NCBI RefSeq assembly: GCF_012848175.1 | Contig: NZ_CP051651.1 | Span: forward strand, 1,054,001-1,118,000 | DNA: 64,000 nt | Direction of reading: 5' to 3' | From: Xanthomonas campestris pv. badrii | GTDB taxonomy: Bacteria > Pseudomonadota > Gammaproteobacteria > Xanthomonadales > Xanthomonadaceae | In this document: piece after piece, positions 31,803 through 40,616 of the stretch | Layout of the letters: the number at the start of each line of letters is the position of its first letter | Position numbering within the stretch: position 1 is the stretch's first letter | Notes under the pieces: generated by a model | The model's database searches: none | What the model saw: only the letters and a program-made list of their open reading frames with translations | Told to the model about the DNA's origin: nothing | Translations under genes and position numbers: made by a program

Positions 31803-33802
31803 TGCTAGGCAAACTTACGATCGAGGCGGTTCCGTACCACGAGCCGATCATCATGGTCGCGCTGGGTGGTGCCGGCCTGCTCGGCCTGCTGATCGCGGGC
31901 GCCATCACCAAGTACAAGCTGTGGGGCTATCTCTGGAACGAGTGGTTCACCTCGGTGGATCACAAGCGCATTGGCGTGATGTACATCATCGTGGCGCTGG
32001 TCATGCTGCTGCGCGGCTTCGCCGATGCGGCGATGATGCGCACCCAGCAGGCCCTGGCCGGCGGTGGCGGCGAGGGCGTGTTGCCTCCGCATCACTACGA
32101 CCAGATCTTCACCGCGCACGGCGTGATCATGATCTTCTTCATGGCCATGCCGTTCATGACCGGCCTGCTGAACCTGATCGTGCCGCTGCAGATCGGCGCG
32201 CGCGACGTGGCGTTTCCGTTCCTGAACTCGCTGAGCTTCTGGCTGTTCGTGGCCGGCGCGGCGCTGATCAACATCTCGCTGGGCGTTGGTGAATTCGCGC
32301 AGACCGGTTGGCTGGCGTACCCGCCGTTGTCGGGGCTGGAATACAGTCCGGGGGTCGGTGTCGATTACTACATCTGGGCGTTGCAGATCTCCGGATTGGG
32401 CACCTTGCTGACCGGCGTGAACTTCTTCGTGACGATCATGCGGATGCGCGCGCCGGGCATGACCCTGATGCGCATGCCGATCTTCACCTGGACCGCGCTG
32501 ATCACCAACATCCTCATCATCGCTGCGTTCCCGATCCTGACCGTGGCACTGGCGTTGCTGGGTGCCGACCGTTACCTGGGCACGCACTTCTTTACCAACG
32601 ACGGTGGCGGCAACGCCATGATGTACGTCAACCTGATCTGGATCTGGGGTCACCCGGAGGTCTACATCCTGATCCTGCCGGCGTTCGGCATCTTCTCCGA
32701 ATTGATCGCCACCTACAGCCGCAAGCGTCTGTTCGGCTACACCTCGATGGTGTACGCCACCTCGTGCATCGGCGTGCTGTCGTTCGTGGTGTGGTTGCAC
32801 CACTTCTTCACCATGGGCTCGGGTGCCAACGTCAATGCCTTCTTCGGCATCACGACGATGATCATCTCGATCCCGACCGGCGTGAAGATCTTCAACTGGC
32901 TGTTCACCATGTTCCGCGGTCGCGTGCACATGACCTCGCCGGTGCTGTGGACGATCGGCTTCATCATCACCTTCACCATCGGCGGCATGACCGGCGTGAT
33001 GCTGGCGATTCCGGCCGTGGACTTCGTGCTGCACAACAGCCTGTTCCTGATCGCCCATTTCCATAACGTCATCATCGGCGGCGTGGTGTTCGGTTACCTG
33101 GCGGGCCTGACCTACTGGTTCCCGAAGGCGTTCGGCTTCAAGCTCAACGAGAAGCTGGGCAAGGCCTCGTTCTGGTGCTGGATCATCGGCTTCTTCATCG
33201 CCTTCATGCCGCTGTACGTGCTCGGCTTCATGGGCATGACCCGTCGCATGAACACCTACAACCATCCCGAGTGGGCGCCGTGGCTGTACGTGGCCGCGGC
33301 AGGCGCTGCGATCATCGGCCTGGGTATCTTCCTGAACCTGGTGCAGATCGGTTACAGCGTGTGGAAGCGCAAGCAGCACATGGACTACACCGGCGATCCG
33401 TGGGATGGCCGCACGCTGGAGTGGGCGACCTCCTCGCCGCCGCCGTTCTACAACTTCGCCGTGCTGCCGCACATCGACGACCGCGATCAGTTCTGGGCCG
33501 ACAAGCAGAACGGCAAGGGCTGGGTGCGTCCGTCCAAGTACGAAGCCATCCACATGCCGCGCAACACCGGTGCCGGCGTCTACATGGGTGCCTTCAGCGT
33601 GCTGCTGGGCTTCGGTCTGACCTGGCACATCTGGTGGCTGGCCATCATCGGCCTGGTGGGCATGATCGGCAGCTTCATCGCGCGCACCTTCGACAACGAT
33701 ATCGATTACTGGGTGCCGGCCGAAGAAGTGGAGCGCATCGAAAACGCACGCTTTGCCCTGCTCGAACAGCAACAGGCGGCGCAGGCCGCGAAGGTGGTAT
33801 GA
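31802..33802 (+). CDS. cyoB: Cytochrome bo3 quinol oxidase subunit I
   Basis: The 666-residue catalytic subunit reduces O2 to water and pumps protons. Haem-copper ligands and proton-channel residues are visible: [16 protein letters not shown] (CuB His and cross-linked Tyr), [11 protein letters not shown] (two CuB His), and [12 protein letters not shown] (haem His pair). About 15 membrane spans; length equals E. coli CyoB (663). The start at 31802 overlaps the cyoA stop, with GGAG upstream inside cyoA. Confidence 0.97.
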   Translation: MLGKLTIEAVPYHEPIIMVALGGAGLLGLLIAGAITKYKLWGYLWNEWFTSVDHKRIGVMYIIVALVMLLRGFADAAMMRTQQALAGGGGEGVLPPHHYDQIFTAHGVIMIFFMAMPFMTGLLNLIVPLQIGARDVAFPFLNSLSFWLFVAGAALINISLGVGEFAQTGWLAYPPLSGLEYSPGVGVDYYIWALQISGLGTLLTGVNFFVTIMRMRAPGMTLMRMPIFTWTALITNILIIAAFPILTVALALLGADRYLGTHFFTNDGGGNAMMYVNLIWIWGHPEVYILILPAFGIFSELIATYSRKRLFGYTSMVYATSCIGVLSFVVWLHHFFTMGSGANVNAFFGITTMIISIPTGVKIFNWLFTMFRGRVHMTSPVLWTIGFIITFTIGGMTGVMLAIPAVDFVLHNSLFLIAHFHNVIIGGVVFGYLAGLTYWFPKAFGFKLNEKLGKASFWCWIIGFFIAFMPLYVLGFMGMTRRMNTYNHPEWAPWLYVAAAGAAIIGLGIFLNLVQIGYSVWKRKQHMDYTGDPWDGRTLEWATSSPPPFYNFAVLPHIDDRDQFWADKQNGKGWVRPSKYEAIHMPRNTGAGVYMGAFSVLLGFGLTWHIWWLAIIGLVGMIGSFIARTFDNDIDYWVPAEEVERIENARFALLEQQQAAQAAKVV

Positions 33803-34431
33803 CCATGGCTTCTTCGACCACGCTTGACCACGCCGCCCACGCGGGTGGCCACGATCACGACCACGCGCATCACGACGCCGGTGGCAACACCGTCTTCGGG
33901 TTCTGGGTCTACCTGATGAGCGACTGCCTGCTGTTCGCCGGCCTGTTCGCCACCTATGCGGTGCTGTCCGGCGCCACGGTGGACGGGCCGACCGCCAAGG
34001 AGCTGTTCGATCTGAAGTTCGTGCTGGTGGAAACCTTCCTGCTGTTGTTCAGCAGCCTGAGCTTCGGCTTCGCAATGATTGCCGCGCACAAGCGCAAGAT
34101 GGGCGGCCTGTACGGCTGGCTGGCCGTCACCGCGCTGCTGGGTATCGGCTTCCTGTGCATGGAAGTGTGGGAGTTCAACCACCTGATCCATGAAGGCGCT
34201 GGCCCGGGACGCAGCGCGTTCCTGTCGGCATTCTTCACCCTGGTGGGCACCCACGGCCTGCACGTGGCCTCGGGCCTGTTGTGGATGGCGGTGCTGGTGA
34301 TCCAGATCTCCAAGCATGGCCTGACCGCGCGCAACAGCACGCGTCTGGCGTGCCTGAGCCTGTTCTGGCACTTCCTGGACATCATCTGGATCGGTGTGTT
34401 CACCGTCGTCTATCTGTTGGGAGCGCTGTAA
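33799..34431 (+). CDS. cyoC: Cytochrome bo3 quinol oxidase subunit III
   Basis: The 210-residue subunit III has five membrane spans and the family sequence [24 protein letters not shown], with [18 protein letters not shown] and [21 protein letters not shown]. Its N-terminus carries an unusual His-rich stretch ([16 protein letters not shown]), which could bind metal. The first ATG overlaps the cyoB stop (ATGA); a second ATG two codons later (MASSTTLDH) is possible. Expression is coupled within cyoABCD. Confidence 0.95.
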   Translation: MTMASSTTLDHAAHAGGHDHDHAHHDAGGNTVFGFWVYLMSDCLLFAGLFATYAVLSGATVDGPTAKELFDLKFVLVETFLLLFSSLSFGFAMIAAHKRKMGGLYGWLAVTALLGIGFLCMEVWEFNHLIHEGAGPGRSAFLSAFFTLVGTHGLHVASGLLWMAVLVIQISKHGLTARNSTRLACLSLFWHFLDIIWIGVFTVVYLLGAL

Positions 34432-34766
34432 TGGCCAATCACCACCACACCGAAAACGCCGCCGACGCGCATGCCGGCGGCTTGAAGTCCTATCTGATCG
34501 GCTTTGTCATGGCCGTGATCCTCACCGTCATCCCGTTTGCGATGGTGATGAGTGGCGCGTTCTCCAAGGGCGTGACCGTCGTCGTCATCTCGCTGATGGC
34601 TGCCGTGCAGATGCTGGTGCACATGGTGTACTTCCTGCATATGGACCGCTCGCCGGAGCAGCGCTCCAACGTGCAGGTGGGCCTGTTCTCGTTGCTGATC
34701 ATCGGCATCGTGATCGTCGGCTCGCTGTGGGTGCTGCACAACATGAACGTCAACATGATGCATTGA
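34431..34766 (+). CDS. cyoD: Cytochrome bo3 quinol oxidase subunit IV
   Basis: The 111-residue subunit has three membrane spans and the conserved AAVQMLVHMVYFLHMD segment. A short His-rich N-terminus (ANHHHTENAADAHAGG) parallels that of CyoC. It overlaps the cyoC stop by one base (TAATG). A strong terminator follows; no cyoE (haem O synthase) is present in the window. Confidence 0.95.
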   Translation: MANHHHTENAADAHAGGLKSYLIGFVMAVILTVIPFAMVMSGAFSKGVTVVVISLMAAVQMLVHMVYFLHMDRSPEQRSNVQVGLFSLLIIGIVIVGSLWVLHNMNVNMMH

Positions 34767-34790
34767 GACGGCCACAAGCCGGATCGGAGA

Positions 34791-34819
34791 AAGCCGCCAG
34801 GCATTGGCGGCTTTTTTTT
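34791..34819 (+). terminator. Rho-independent terminator of cyoABCD
   Basis: A 9-bp stem (AAGCCGCCA / TGGCGGCTT) with loop GGCAT is followed by a run of T. It begins 25 bases after the cyoD stop. Confidence 0.92.
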
Positions 34820-34920
34820 GCCCGTCGAAGGCCAGCGGCATGACCAATGGCATACGGGTAACGCCCGGTTGGCGCTTAGCATCGTGGGCTTGCCTGTTCC
34901 AGGTCACCTGCGGAGTTGCG

Positions 34921-36801
34921 ATGAAACTGCCCACCTTGTTGTCCGTGTCGCTGCTGGCAGCGCTGTCCTTGCCCGCCGCGGCGCAAACCGTACCGCCGCA
35001 GGACGTACCATTCGATGGCACCTTGAAGATCGACGTGGATGCCACCGACCTGGCGCACCGCATCTTCAAGGTCAAGACCAGCATGCCGGCCAAGCCAGGC
35101 CCGATGACCTTGCTGTACCCGCAATGGATTCCGGGTAACCATTCGCCGACCGGACCGATCGACAAGCTCGCCGGGCTGGTGATCAAGGTCGACGGCAAGG
35201 TGGTGCCATGGACGCGCGACCAATTCGATGTCTATGCGTTCAAGGTGGACGTGCCGCAGGGCGCCACCGAGCTGACCGCCGAGTTCAAGTTCCTCTCGCC
35301 GCAGGCTCCCACCCAGGGCCGGGTGATGATGACCCCGGAGATGCTCAACCTGCAGTGGAATACCACCGCGCTGTACCCGGCCGGTTATTTCGCACGCAAC
35401 ATCAAGGCGCAGGCCAGCGTCACGCTGCCGGCAGGCTGGAGCTATGCCACCGCGCTGGAAACCGATCGCCGGGTGGGCGACACGGTCACTTTCAAACCGA
35501 TCGACTTCGACGACCTGGTCGACTCGCCGATGTTCGCCGGCAAGCACTACAAGCGCGTGGAGTTGAGCGCCGGCAAACAGCCGGTCTATCTCAATGTGTT
35601 CGCCGACGAAGCCAAGTCGCTGGAGGCCAAGCCCGAGCAGATCAAGGCGCATGCGGCGCTGGTGCAGCAGATGGACAAACTGTACGGCGCGCGCCACTTC
35701 GACCATTACGAATTCCTGCTGGCGCTGACCAAGAAGCTGGGCGGCATCGGCCTGGAGCACCATCGCTCCAGCGAGAACAGCGGCGTGCCGACCTACTTCA
35801 CCGAATGGGACAAGAGCTGGACAGGACGCGACCTGCTCGCGCATGAATTCAACCATTCCTGGAACGGCAAGTACCGCCGTGGCGCCGACCTGGCCACGCC
35901 CAATTTCAATGTGCCGATGGGCGACAGCCTGCTGTGGTTGTACGAAGGCCAGACCCAGTTCTGGGGCGAAGTGATGGCTGCGCGGTCCGGCCTGTGGACG
36001 CAGGATCAGGCGCGCGACATGCTGGCCGGCGTGGCGGCCCAGTACGAGCGTGGTCGTCCCGGCATGGCCTGGCGCACGGTGCAGGACACCACCAACGACC
36101 CGACCATGTCGATGCGCCGCCCGAAGGCGTACCGCAACTATCAGATGAGCGAGGACTACTATTCCGGTGGCCAGATGATGTGGCTGGAGGTGGACAGCAA
36201 GCTGCGCGCGCTGACCAACAACAAGCGCTCCATCGACGACTTCGGCAAGGCCTTCTTCGGCATGAAGAACGGCGATTGGGACGTCAACCCGTACACCTTC
36301 GACGACATCGTGAGCGCGCTCAACGGCATTGCACCATACGACTGGGCGAGCCTGTTGCGCGAGCGCATGAACGGGCACGGCTCGTTGAATGGCGGCATCG
36401 AGGCCAATGGCTGGAAGCTGGTTTACACCGACGAGCCGAACCTGGTCACCAAGGCCGATGAGGGCGAGGACAAGGACGTTGGCCTGACCTATTCGCTTGG
36501 CCTGTCGTTGAAAGCCTCGGGCGATATCAGCGATGTGCTATGGGACGGCCCCGCGTTCAACGCGGGCTTGATTGCCGGCAACACCATCGTGGCGGTGAAC
36601 GGCCGCGCTTTCAGCGCAGAGGTGATCAAGGACGCCATCAAGGCGGCCAAGGGCACCACCACGCCGATCGAACTGCTGGTCAAGCGCGGCGACCGCTACG
36701 ACACCGTGCGCATCGATTATCACGGCGGGCTGTTGTATCCGCATCTGCAACGCATCGCCGGCAAGCCCGATCGCTTGAGCGAGTTGTACAAAGCGCGCTA
36801 A
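34921..36801 (+). CDS. Exported M61-family metallopeptidase with PDZ domain
   Basis: The 626-residue protein has a signal peptide (MKLPTLLSVSLLAALSLPAAAQT), an N-terminal beta-sandwich (M61_N), a zinc peptidase domain with HEFNHSWNGKYRR (HExxH) and the downstream Glu ligand in LLWLYEGQTQFWGE, and a C-terminal PDZ domain (about 535-610, GLIAGNTIVAVNGR). M61 enzymes are glycyl aminopeptidases or related peptidases; location is probably periplasmic. The start at 34921 directly precedes the signal peptide. It has its own terminator. Confidence 0.93.
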   Translation: MKLPTLLSVSLLAALSLPAAAQTVPPQDVPFDGTLKIDVDATDLAHRIFKVKTSMPAKPGPMTLLYPQWIPGNHSPTGPIDKLAGLVIKVDGKVVPWTRDQFDVYAFKVDVPQGATELTAEFKFLSPQAPTQGRVMMTPEMLNLQWNTTALYPAGYFARNIKAQASVTLPAGWSYATALETDRRVGDTVTFKPIDFDDLVDSPMFAGKHYKRVELSAGKQPVYLNVFADEAKSLEAKPEQIKAHAALVQQMDKLYGARHFDHYEFLLALTKKLGGIGLEHHRSSENSGVPTYFTEWDKSWTGRDLLAHEFNHSWNGKYRRGADLATPNFNVPMGDSLLWLYEGQTQFWGEVMAARSGLWTQDQARDMLAGVAAQYERGRPGMAWRTVQDTTNDPTMSMRRPKAYRNYQMSEDYYSGGQMMWLEVDSKLRALTNNKRSIDDFGKAFFGMKNGDWDVNPYTFDDIVSALNGIAPYDWASLLRERMNGHGSLNGGIEANGWKLVYTDEPNLVTKADEGEDKDVGLTYSLGLSLKASGDISDVLWDGPAFNAGLIAGNTIVAVNGRAFSAEVIKDAIKAAKGTTTPIELLVKRGDRYDTVRIDYHGGLLYPHLQRIAGKPDRLSELYKAR

Positions 36802-36845
36802 TCGATGCACTCCCACGGCGTTCCGTGACGTGGGAGGCGGAGCCA

Positions 36846-36884
36846 AAGCTGCCTGAATGGTCGTACCGGTCAGGCAGCTTTTTT
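36846..36884 (+). terminator. Rho-independent terminator of the M61 peptidase gene
   Basis: An 11-bp stem (AAGCTGCCTGA / TCAGGCAGCTT) with a 13-base loop is followed by six T, 45 bases after the stop. Confidence 0.92.
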
Positions 36885-36998
36885 GCATTGATGCATCGAT
36901 GTGATCTGAGGCCGGGAGCAACGAGGTGCCGGCGAAAGCATGGGCATCGTCTGCATGCAAGTCATTGCATAGCGCAACAGGTCGTCATCGACTCTGAC

Positions 36999-37026
36999 GA
37001 TTCCCGATTCCCGATTCCCGATTCCC
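36999..37026. repeat. Four perfect GATTCCC heptamer repeats
   Basis: GATTCCC is repeated four times without change. The same heptamer, often degenerate, builds the inverted repeat before obgE and the run at about 9975-10016. It lies about 75 bases before radA. Confidence 0.9.
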
Positions 37027-37100
37027 GCAACGCTTGCGTCGCGCAGGCTGAGACTTTCAGCCACTATCCTGTCGCATCAACGACAACGGGCAAGACGACG

Positions 37101-38492
37101 ATGGCGAAGGCGAAGACGGCCTATGTCTGCGGCGAGTGCGGCGCCGAGTACACCAAGTGGCAGGGGCAGTGCACCGAATGCGGGGTGTGGAATACGCTCA
37201 GCGAGATCGTGCTGGAAAGCGCGACCCCTGGCGGCAAGGCATCGCCGGCCGCCTCGCGGCGGAGTGGGTGGGCCGGCAAGGCCGAAGCGCCCAAGATCAT
37301 GGCGCTCAAGGATGTGCAGCAGACCGAGCAGGCGCGCGTGTCCACCGGCATCGGCGAGTTCGACCGGGTATTGGGCGGCGGGTTGGTCGAGGGGGCGGTG
37401 GTGCTGATTGGCGGCGACCCTGGAATCGGCAAGTCGACCCTGCTGCTGCAGGCGCTGGCCAGCATGGCGGGCACGTTGCCGGTGCTCTACGTCACCGGCG
37501 AGGAGTCGTTGGCCCAGGTGGCCGGGCGCGCAGTGCGCCTGGATCTGCCGCTGGAAGGCTTGAATGCCCTGGCCGAAACCGGCATCGAACACATCCTGCA
37601 GCATGCAAGCGTGGCGCGGCCGAAGCTGATCGTGGCCGATTCGGTGCAGACGCTGTGGACCGAGTCGCTGACCGCAGCGCCAGGGTCGGTCAGCCAGGTG
37701 CGCGAGAGCGCGGCGCGGCTGGTGCGGTTTGCCAAGGAAACCGGCACGGCGGTGTTCCTGGTGGGCCATGTCACCAAGGAGGGCGGCATCGCCGGCCCCC
37801 GTGTGCTCGAACACATGGTCGATGCGGTGTTGTACTTCGAAGGCGAGAGCGGTAGCCGGTTCCGCCTGCTGCGCGCGTTCAAGAACCGCTTCGGCGCGGT
37901 CAACGAACTCGGCGTGTTCGCGATGGGCGAGAAGGGGCTCAAGGAGGTCTCCAACCCCTCGGCGATCTTCCTGTCCGGCGGCAGCACCCAGCAGCCGGGC
38001 AGCTGCGTGATGGTGACCCGCGAAGGCACCCGGCCGTTGATGGTGGAAGTGCAGGCGCTGGTGGATGCCTCGCCGTTGTCCAACCCGCGCCGGGTGGCGG
38101 TGGGACTGGAACAGAACCGGCTGGCGATGTTGCTGGCGGTGCTGCATCGTCATGGCGGCATCGTGGTCGGCGACCAGGACGTGTTCGTCAACGTGGTCGG
38201 CGGCATCCGTGTACAGGAGACCGCAGCCGACCTGCCGGTGCTGCTGGCGGTGCTGTCCTCGCTGCGCGACCGGCCGTTGTCCGAGAAGACCATTGCGTTT
38301 GGCGAAGTAGGGCTGAGCGGCGAGATCCGGCCGGTACCCAATGGCGAGGACCGCTTGAAGGAGGCCGCCACGCATGGCTTCAAGCGCGCGATCGTGCCCC
38401 GCGCCAATGCGCCGAAGACCGCCAGCATCAAGGGCATGGAGATCATCGCGGTGGAGCGGCTGAGTCAGGCGCTGGAGGCGGCAGCGGAATAA
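37101..38492 (+). CDS. radA: DNA repair protein RadA
   Basis: The 463-residue RecA-like helicase promotes branch migration of recombination intermediates. It has an N-terminal zinc finger (YVCGECGAEYTKWQGQC with CTECG), Walker A GGDPGIGKSTLL, the RadA-specific KNRFGAVNELGVF, and a C-terminal Lon-protease-like domain. The ATG at 37101 starts MAKAKTAYVCGECG. It appears monocistronic. Confidence 0.97.
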   Translation: MAKAKTAYVCGECGAEYTKWQGQCTECGVWNTLSEIVLESATPGGKASPAASRRSGWAGKAEAPKIMALKDVQQTEQARVSTGIGEFDRVLGGGLVEGAVVLIGGDPGIGKSTLLLQALASMAGTLPVLYVTGEESLAQVAGRAVRLDLPLEGLNALAETGIEHILQHASVARPKLIVADSVQTLWTESLTAAPGSVSQVRESAARLVRFAKETGTAVFLVGHVTKEGGIAGPRVLEHMVDAVLYFEGESGSRFRLLRAFKNRFGAVNELGVFAMGEKGLKEVSNPSAIFLSGGSTQQPGSCVMVTREGTRPLMVEVQALVDASPLSNPRRVAVGLEQNRLAMLLAVLHRHGGIVVGDQDVFVNVVGGIRVQETAADLPVLLAVLSSLRDRPLSEKTIAFGEVGLSGEIRPVPNGEDRLKEAATHGFKRAIVPRANAPKTASIKGMEIIAVERLSQALEAAAE

Positions 38493-38537
38493 GTGTCGCT
38501 GCGGGTGGGCAGGTTGAGCCGCATCGTTCCGCCTGAC

Positions 38538-38569
38538 AGGTCGCGCCCAGCGTAGCTGGCGCGACCTAC
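38538..38569 (-). repeat. GTAG-type REP element
   Basis: On the minus strand the sequence starts GTAG, then AGGTCGCGCCAGC, a short loop and its inverted copy GCTGGGCGCGACCT (one extra base). This is the layout of the GTAG-family REP palindromes of Stenotrophomonas/Xanthomonas, which are mobilised by RAYT transposases. No RAYT gene is in the window. The element lies directly before the truncated DUF805 frame. Confidence 0.7.
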
Positions 38570-38572
38570 TCG

Positions 38573-38818
38573 GTGCCTGCATCGTCTGTCGGCTGGCCGC
38601 TCGCAATCGAGATGGTGAGCGCCGTCATCGTCATCGTCGCGCTGGCACTGATCGTGCCGAGCATCGCCGTGACCGTTCGCCGACTGCACGACCAGAACAA
38701 GTCCGGCTGGTTCTATCTGATCAGCCTGGTGCCTTACGTCGGTGGGTTTGTCGTGCTGGTTTTCATGTGCCTGGAAGGCACCCCCGGTCCGAGCCAGTAT
38801 GGCGAGAGCCCGAAGTGA
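38573..38818 (+). pseudogene. 5'-truncated DUF805 family membrane protein
   Basis: The 81 codons encode the C-terminal two thirds of a DUF805 (YhaH-like) protein: a membrane span, SIAVTVRRLHDQNKSGWFYLISLVPYVGG, and the end FMCLEGTPGPSQYGESPK. The usual N-terminus (about 40 residues with a G-R-x-x-R-x-E-Y-W motif) is absent; the sequence just upstream is a REP element. The only nearby start is a GTG at 38573 without a clear ribosome-binding site. It is probably a remnant, though a short membrane protein could still be made. Confidence 0.68.
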
Positions 38819-38846
38819 TCCGCGTCACGCACCAGGTTTGATTCAA

Positions 38847-38877
38847 ACAATGGCGCAGGGGTTCCCTGCGCCATTGT
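38847..38877 (+). terminator. Strong hairpin after the DUF805 remnant
   Basis: A 14-bp perfect stem (ACAATGGCGCAGGG / CCCTGCGCCATTGT) with a 3-base loop begins 29 bases after the DUF805 stop. The following bases are only moderately T-rich. It may also end hrpG transcripts from the other side. Confidence 0.7.
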
Positions 38878-38980
38878 CGTTTGTGCGATGGCTGGCGACA
38901 GAGCGTGAGAGGCGAACGCGATGGCGTGGCTCCCGCGTGATCGACGGTATCGCCAAGGCTTGCGCTGCCCGAAAGCGTCG

Positions 38981-39775
38981 TTAGCAGGCAGCCGCATGAT
39001 GGGCGGTGCTTGAGCCGGTGCCGGTGCTCTTGCCCGGTATCAGCGGGTCCTTGTCCTGCGAGGCGAGTTCCAGCTTGTAGCCGTGCGAATACACGGTCCT
39101 GATGCGGACCGCTCCGTTGTGGTTGCACAGCTGCAATTTCTTGCGCAGCTTGTAGATGTGCTGTTCCATCGTGCGGTCGGTGAATTCGGTATGGCTGCCC
39201 CAAACGGCCTTGGCCAACTGGCAGCGGCGGAAACAGACGCCGGGACTGGAGAACAGCAGCCAGGCAATCGAGAACTCGCGTGCCGTCAGCACAATCGGCT
39301 TGCCGTCCAGATAGACGGTGTTCTCTTCGCGGATCAGCCGATACGGGCCCACACTGAGATGTTGTGATTCCTGGCAGGTATGGGCCACCGGCGAGATCGC
39401 CAGCGCCGAGCGCACCTGCAGCTCATGCGAATTGAATGGGAGCGCCAACACTTCCTGGGCACCGGCACGGTACCAGGCCAGGATATCGTCGGGACTGTCG
39501 AAGCGTCCCAGCACGATCAACGGGGTGGGTTGGCCGCTGTGGCAGCGCTGCCAGGCCAGCACCGAGCTGTCGTCCGAGGCGACACAGGTCGCATCGAAGA
39601 TCAGCAATTCGCATGGCGAATGCCGCAACGAGCGCAGCAGCTCGAGTTCGTCGGAAAACACCGCGAACTGTGCACCCAGCGGGGCAAGGCTCGCATTGAC
39701 CTGCGAGGCCAGACGCGCATCCTGCGTCAACAGGAAAGCCGATCCTTGCTTGCCGGGGGGAGGCGCGCCGTGCAT
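38981..39775 (-). CDS. hrpG: OmpR-family regulator HrpG, master regulator of type III secretion
   Basis: The 264-residue protein is HrpG, which switches on hrpX and through it the hrp type III secretion genes in plants. The N-terminal receiver has the phospho-acceptor Asp61 (CELLIFDATCV); the C-terminal winged helix reads YLDGKPIVLTAREFSIAWLLF ... RTMEQHIYKLRKKL ... VRIRTVYSHGYKLE. The receiver is degenerate: the conserved Lys before the Pro is replaced (VLALPFNSHEL) and the N-terminal acidic pair is reduced to one Asp. The ATG at 39775 matches the known protein length; hrpX lies divergently. Confidence 0.95.
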   Translation of the reverse strand: MHGAPPPGKQGSAFLLTQDARLASQVNASLAPLGAQFAVFSDELELLRSLRHSPCELLIFDATCVASDDSSVLAWQRCHSGQPTPLIVLGRFDSPDDILAWYRAGAQEVLALPFNSHELQVRSALAISPVAHTCQESQHLSVGPYRLIREENTVYLDGKPIVLTAREFSIAWLLFSSPGVCFRRCQLAKAVWGSHTEFTDRTMEQHIYKLRKKLQLCNHNGAVRIRTVYSHGYKLELASQDKDPLIPGKSTGTGSSTAHHAAAC

Positions 39776-39924
39776 TAGCCGGCCTTCCCAAGACGGCACA
39801 CGTACCAGTCGTGCGTGGGATGTCGGCGACGGACCGCGGGCGCCAAGGTGAAACCCACATCTAGAGAGAGGTGCATTGCCAACCATCCGGGCTGCCAGGG
39901 AGGAGCGTCTGACCGAGGTCGGAC

Positions 39925-39942
39925 GAATGGTATGTACCATTC
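39925..39942. promoter_or_regulatory. Perfect 18-bp palindrome upstream of hrpG
   Basis: The site is GAATGGTATGTACCATTC, fully self-complementary, 150-167 bases before the hrpG start. Outer bases GTCGG/CCGAC extend the symmetry imperfectly. A site of this quality in a promoter region suggests a dimeric regulator controlling hrpG. Confidence 0.6.
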
Positions 39943-40388
39943 CGACGGCAGAAAGTTTCATGGCCGCGCACTTTTGTTCGGGTTTGGGTCGGCGCCTTTA
40001 ACCGACGCTCATCTCCGCGTGCAACAGCTCTAACGATTAGGGCATGGGCTCAACACGCCAGCGGTGCAAGCAGCTATTGCGGCGCTCTTTGTATCCCAAG
40101 CCCGTTCGCAGATCCGGGCAGAGGAGGTCAGATTGGTCTGCAGAGGTCTAGACCAAGGTATTGCGATTTGGATGGTCTCGCCGCCTGTATGGAATAGCTG
40201 CATGCGGTGGGTGGCCATCTGCACGGTCCCGGTCCATTGTCCACGGTGCGGACGCCGCGCCTGGTATCTGACGCCGAGTGCAGGACGCTTGGCGATCGGC
40301 ACCGCAGGGATATCCGCGTCGAGCCGGCGCGTTGGCAGACGTTGCTGGAACACCGCGCAGCGCGCAGCAGTCGTCCTTATTCAATACC

Positions 40389-40400
40389 CATTCGAATGGT
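40389..40400. promoter_or_regulatory. CCATTCGAATGG palindrome in the hrpX upstream region
   Basis: A perfect 12-base palindrome in which the half-site GAATGGTA (40395-40402) of the hrpG site recurs in the opposite arrangement (TACC-CATTC then GAATGGTA). It lies about 215 bases before the hrpX start. Confidence 0.45.
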
Positions 40401-40616
40401 AGGAAGTGTCCAGCGCTAGACATCATGTCCGTCGCTCGTGAAAGCGTTCGGCATAGGCAGGAACGCACGGTCGATGCACGGGAAGACAGAGTGAGATTTT
40501 TTGATTTTTGCTGCGCTCTCGAGTGAGAAATTCCATTGGATCCCCTGCATACAATCATTTGCGCCAGCGAGACCGGCGCAACCTGTTTTGCTCATCCCCC
40601 TATGAGAGAGCCTGGC

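Larger units (their letters stand above)
39776..40616. promoter_or_regulatory. Divergent hrpG-hrpX control region
   Basis: These 841 bases hold no convincing gene. They are less GC-rich than the flanks, with an AT-rich stretch (GAGATTTTTTGATTTTTG) at about 40492-40509. Two palindromic sites containing GAATGGTA occur at 39925-39942 and 40389-40400. A frame of about 112 codons at 40064-40402 has no ribosome-binding site or recognisable product. I found no perfect TTCGC-N15-TTCGC PIP box. Confidence 0.65.

Noticed and set aside
40064..40402. A 112-codon gene between hrpG and hrpX
   Set aside because: No ribosome-binding site, odd composition (many Trp, Cys, Arg) and no recognisable family. The stretch is more likely control region.
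39776..40616. PIP box (TTCGC-N15-TTCGC) in the hrpG-hrpX region
   Set aside because: Single TTCGC motifs occur but none has a second copy at the required distance in the stretch I checked by eye.
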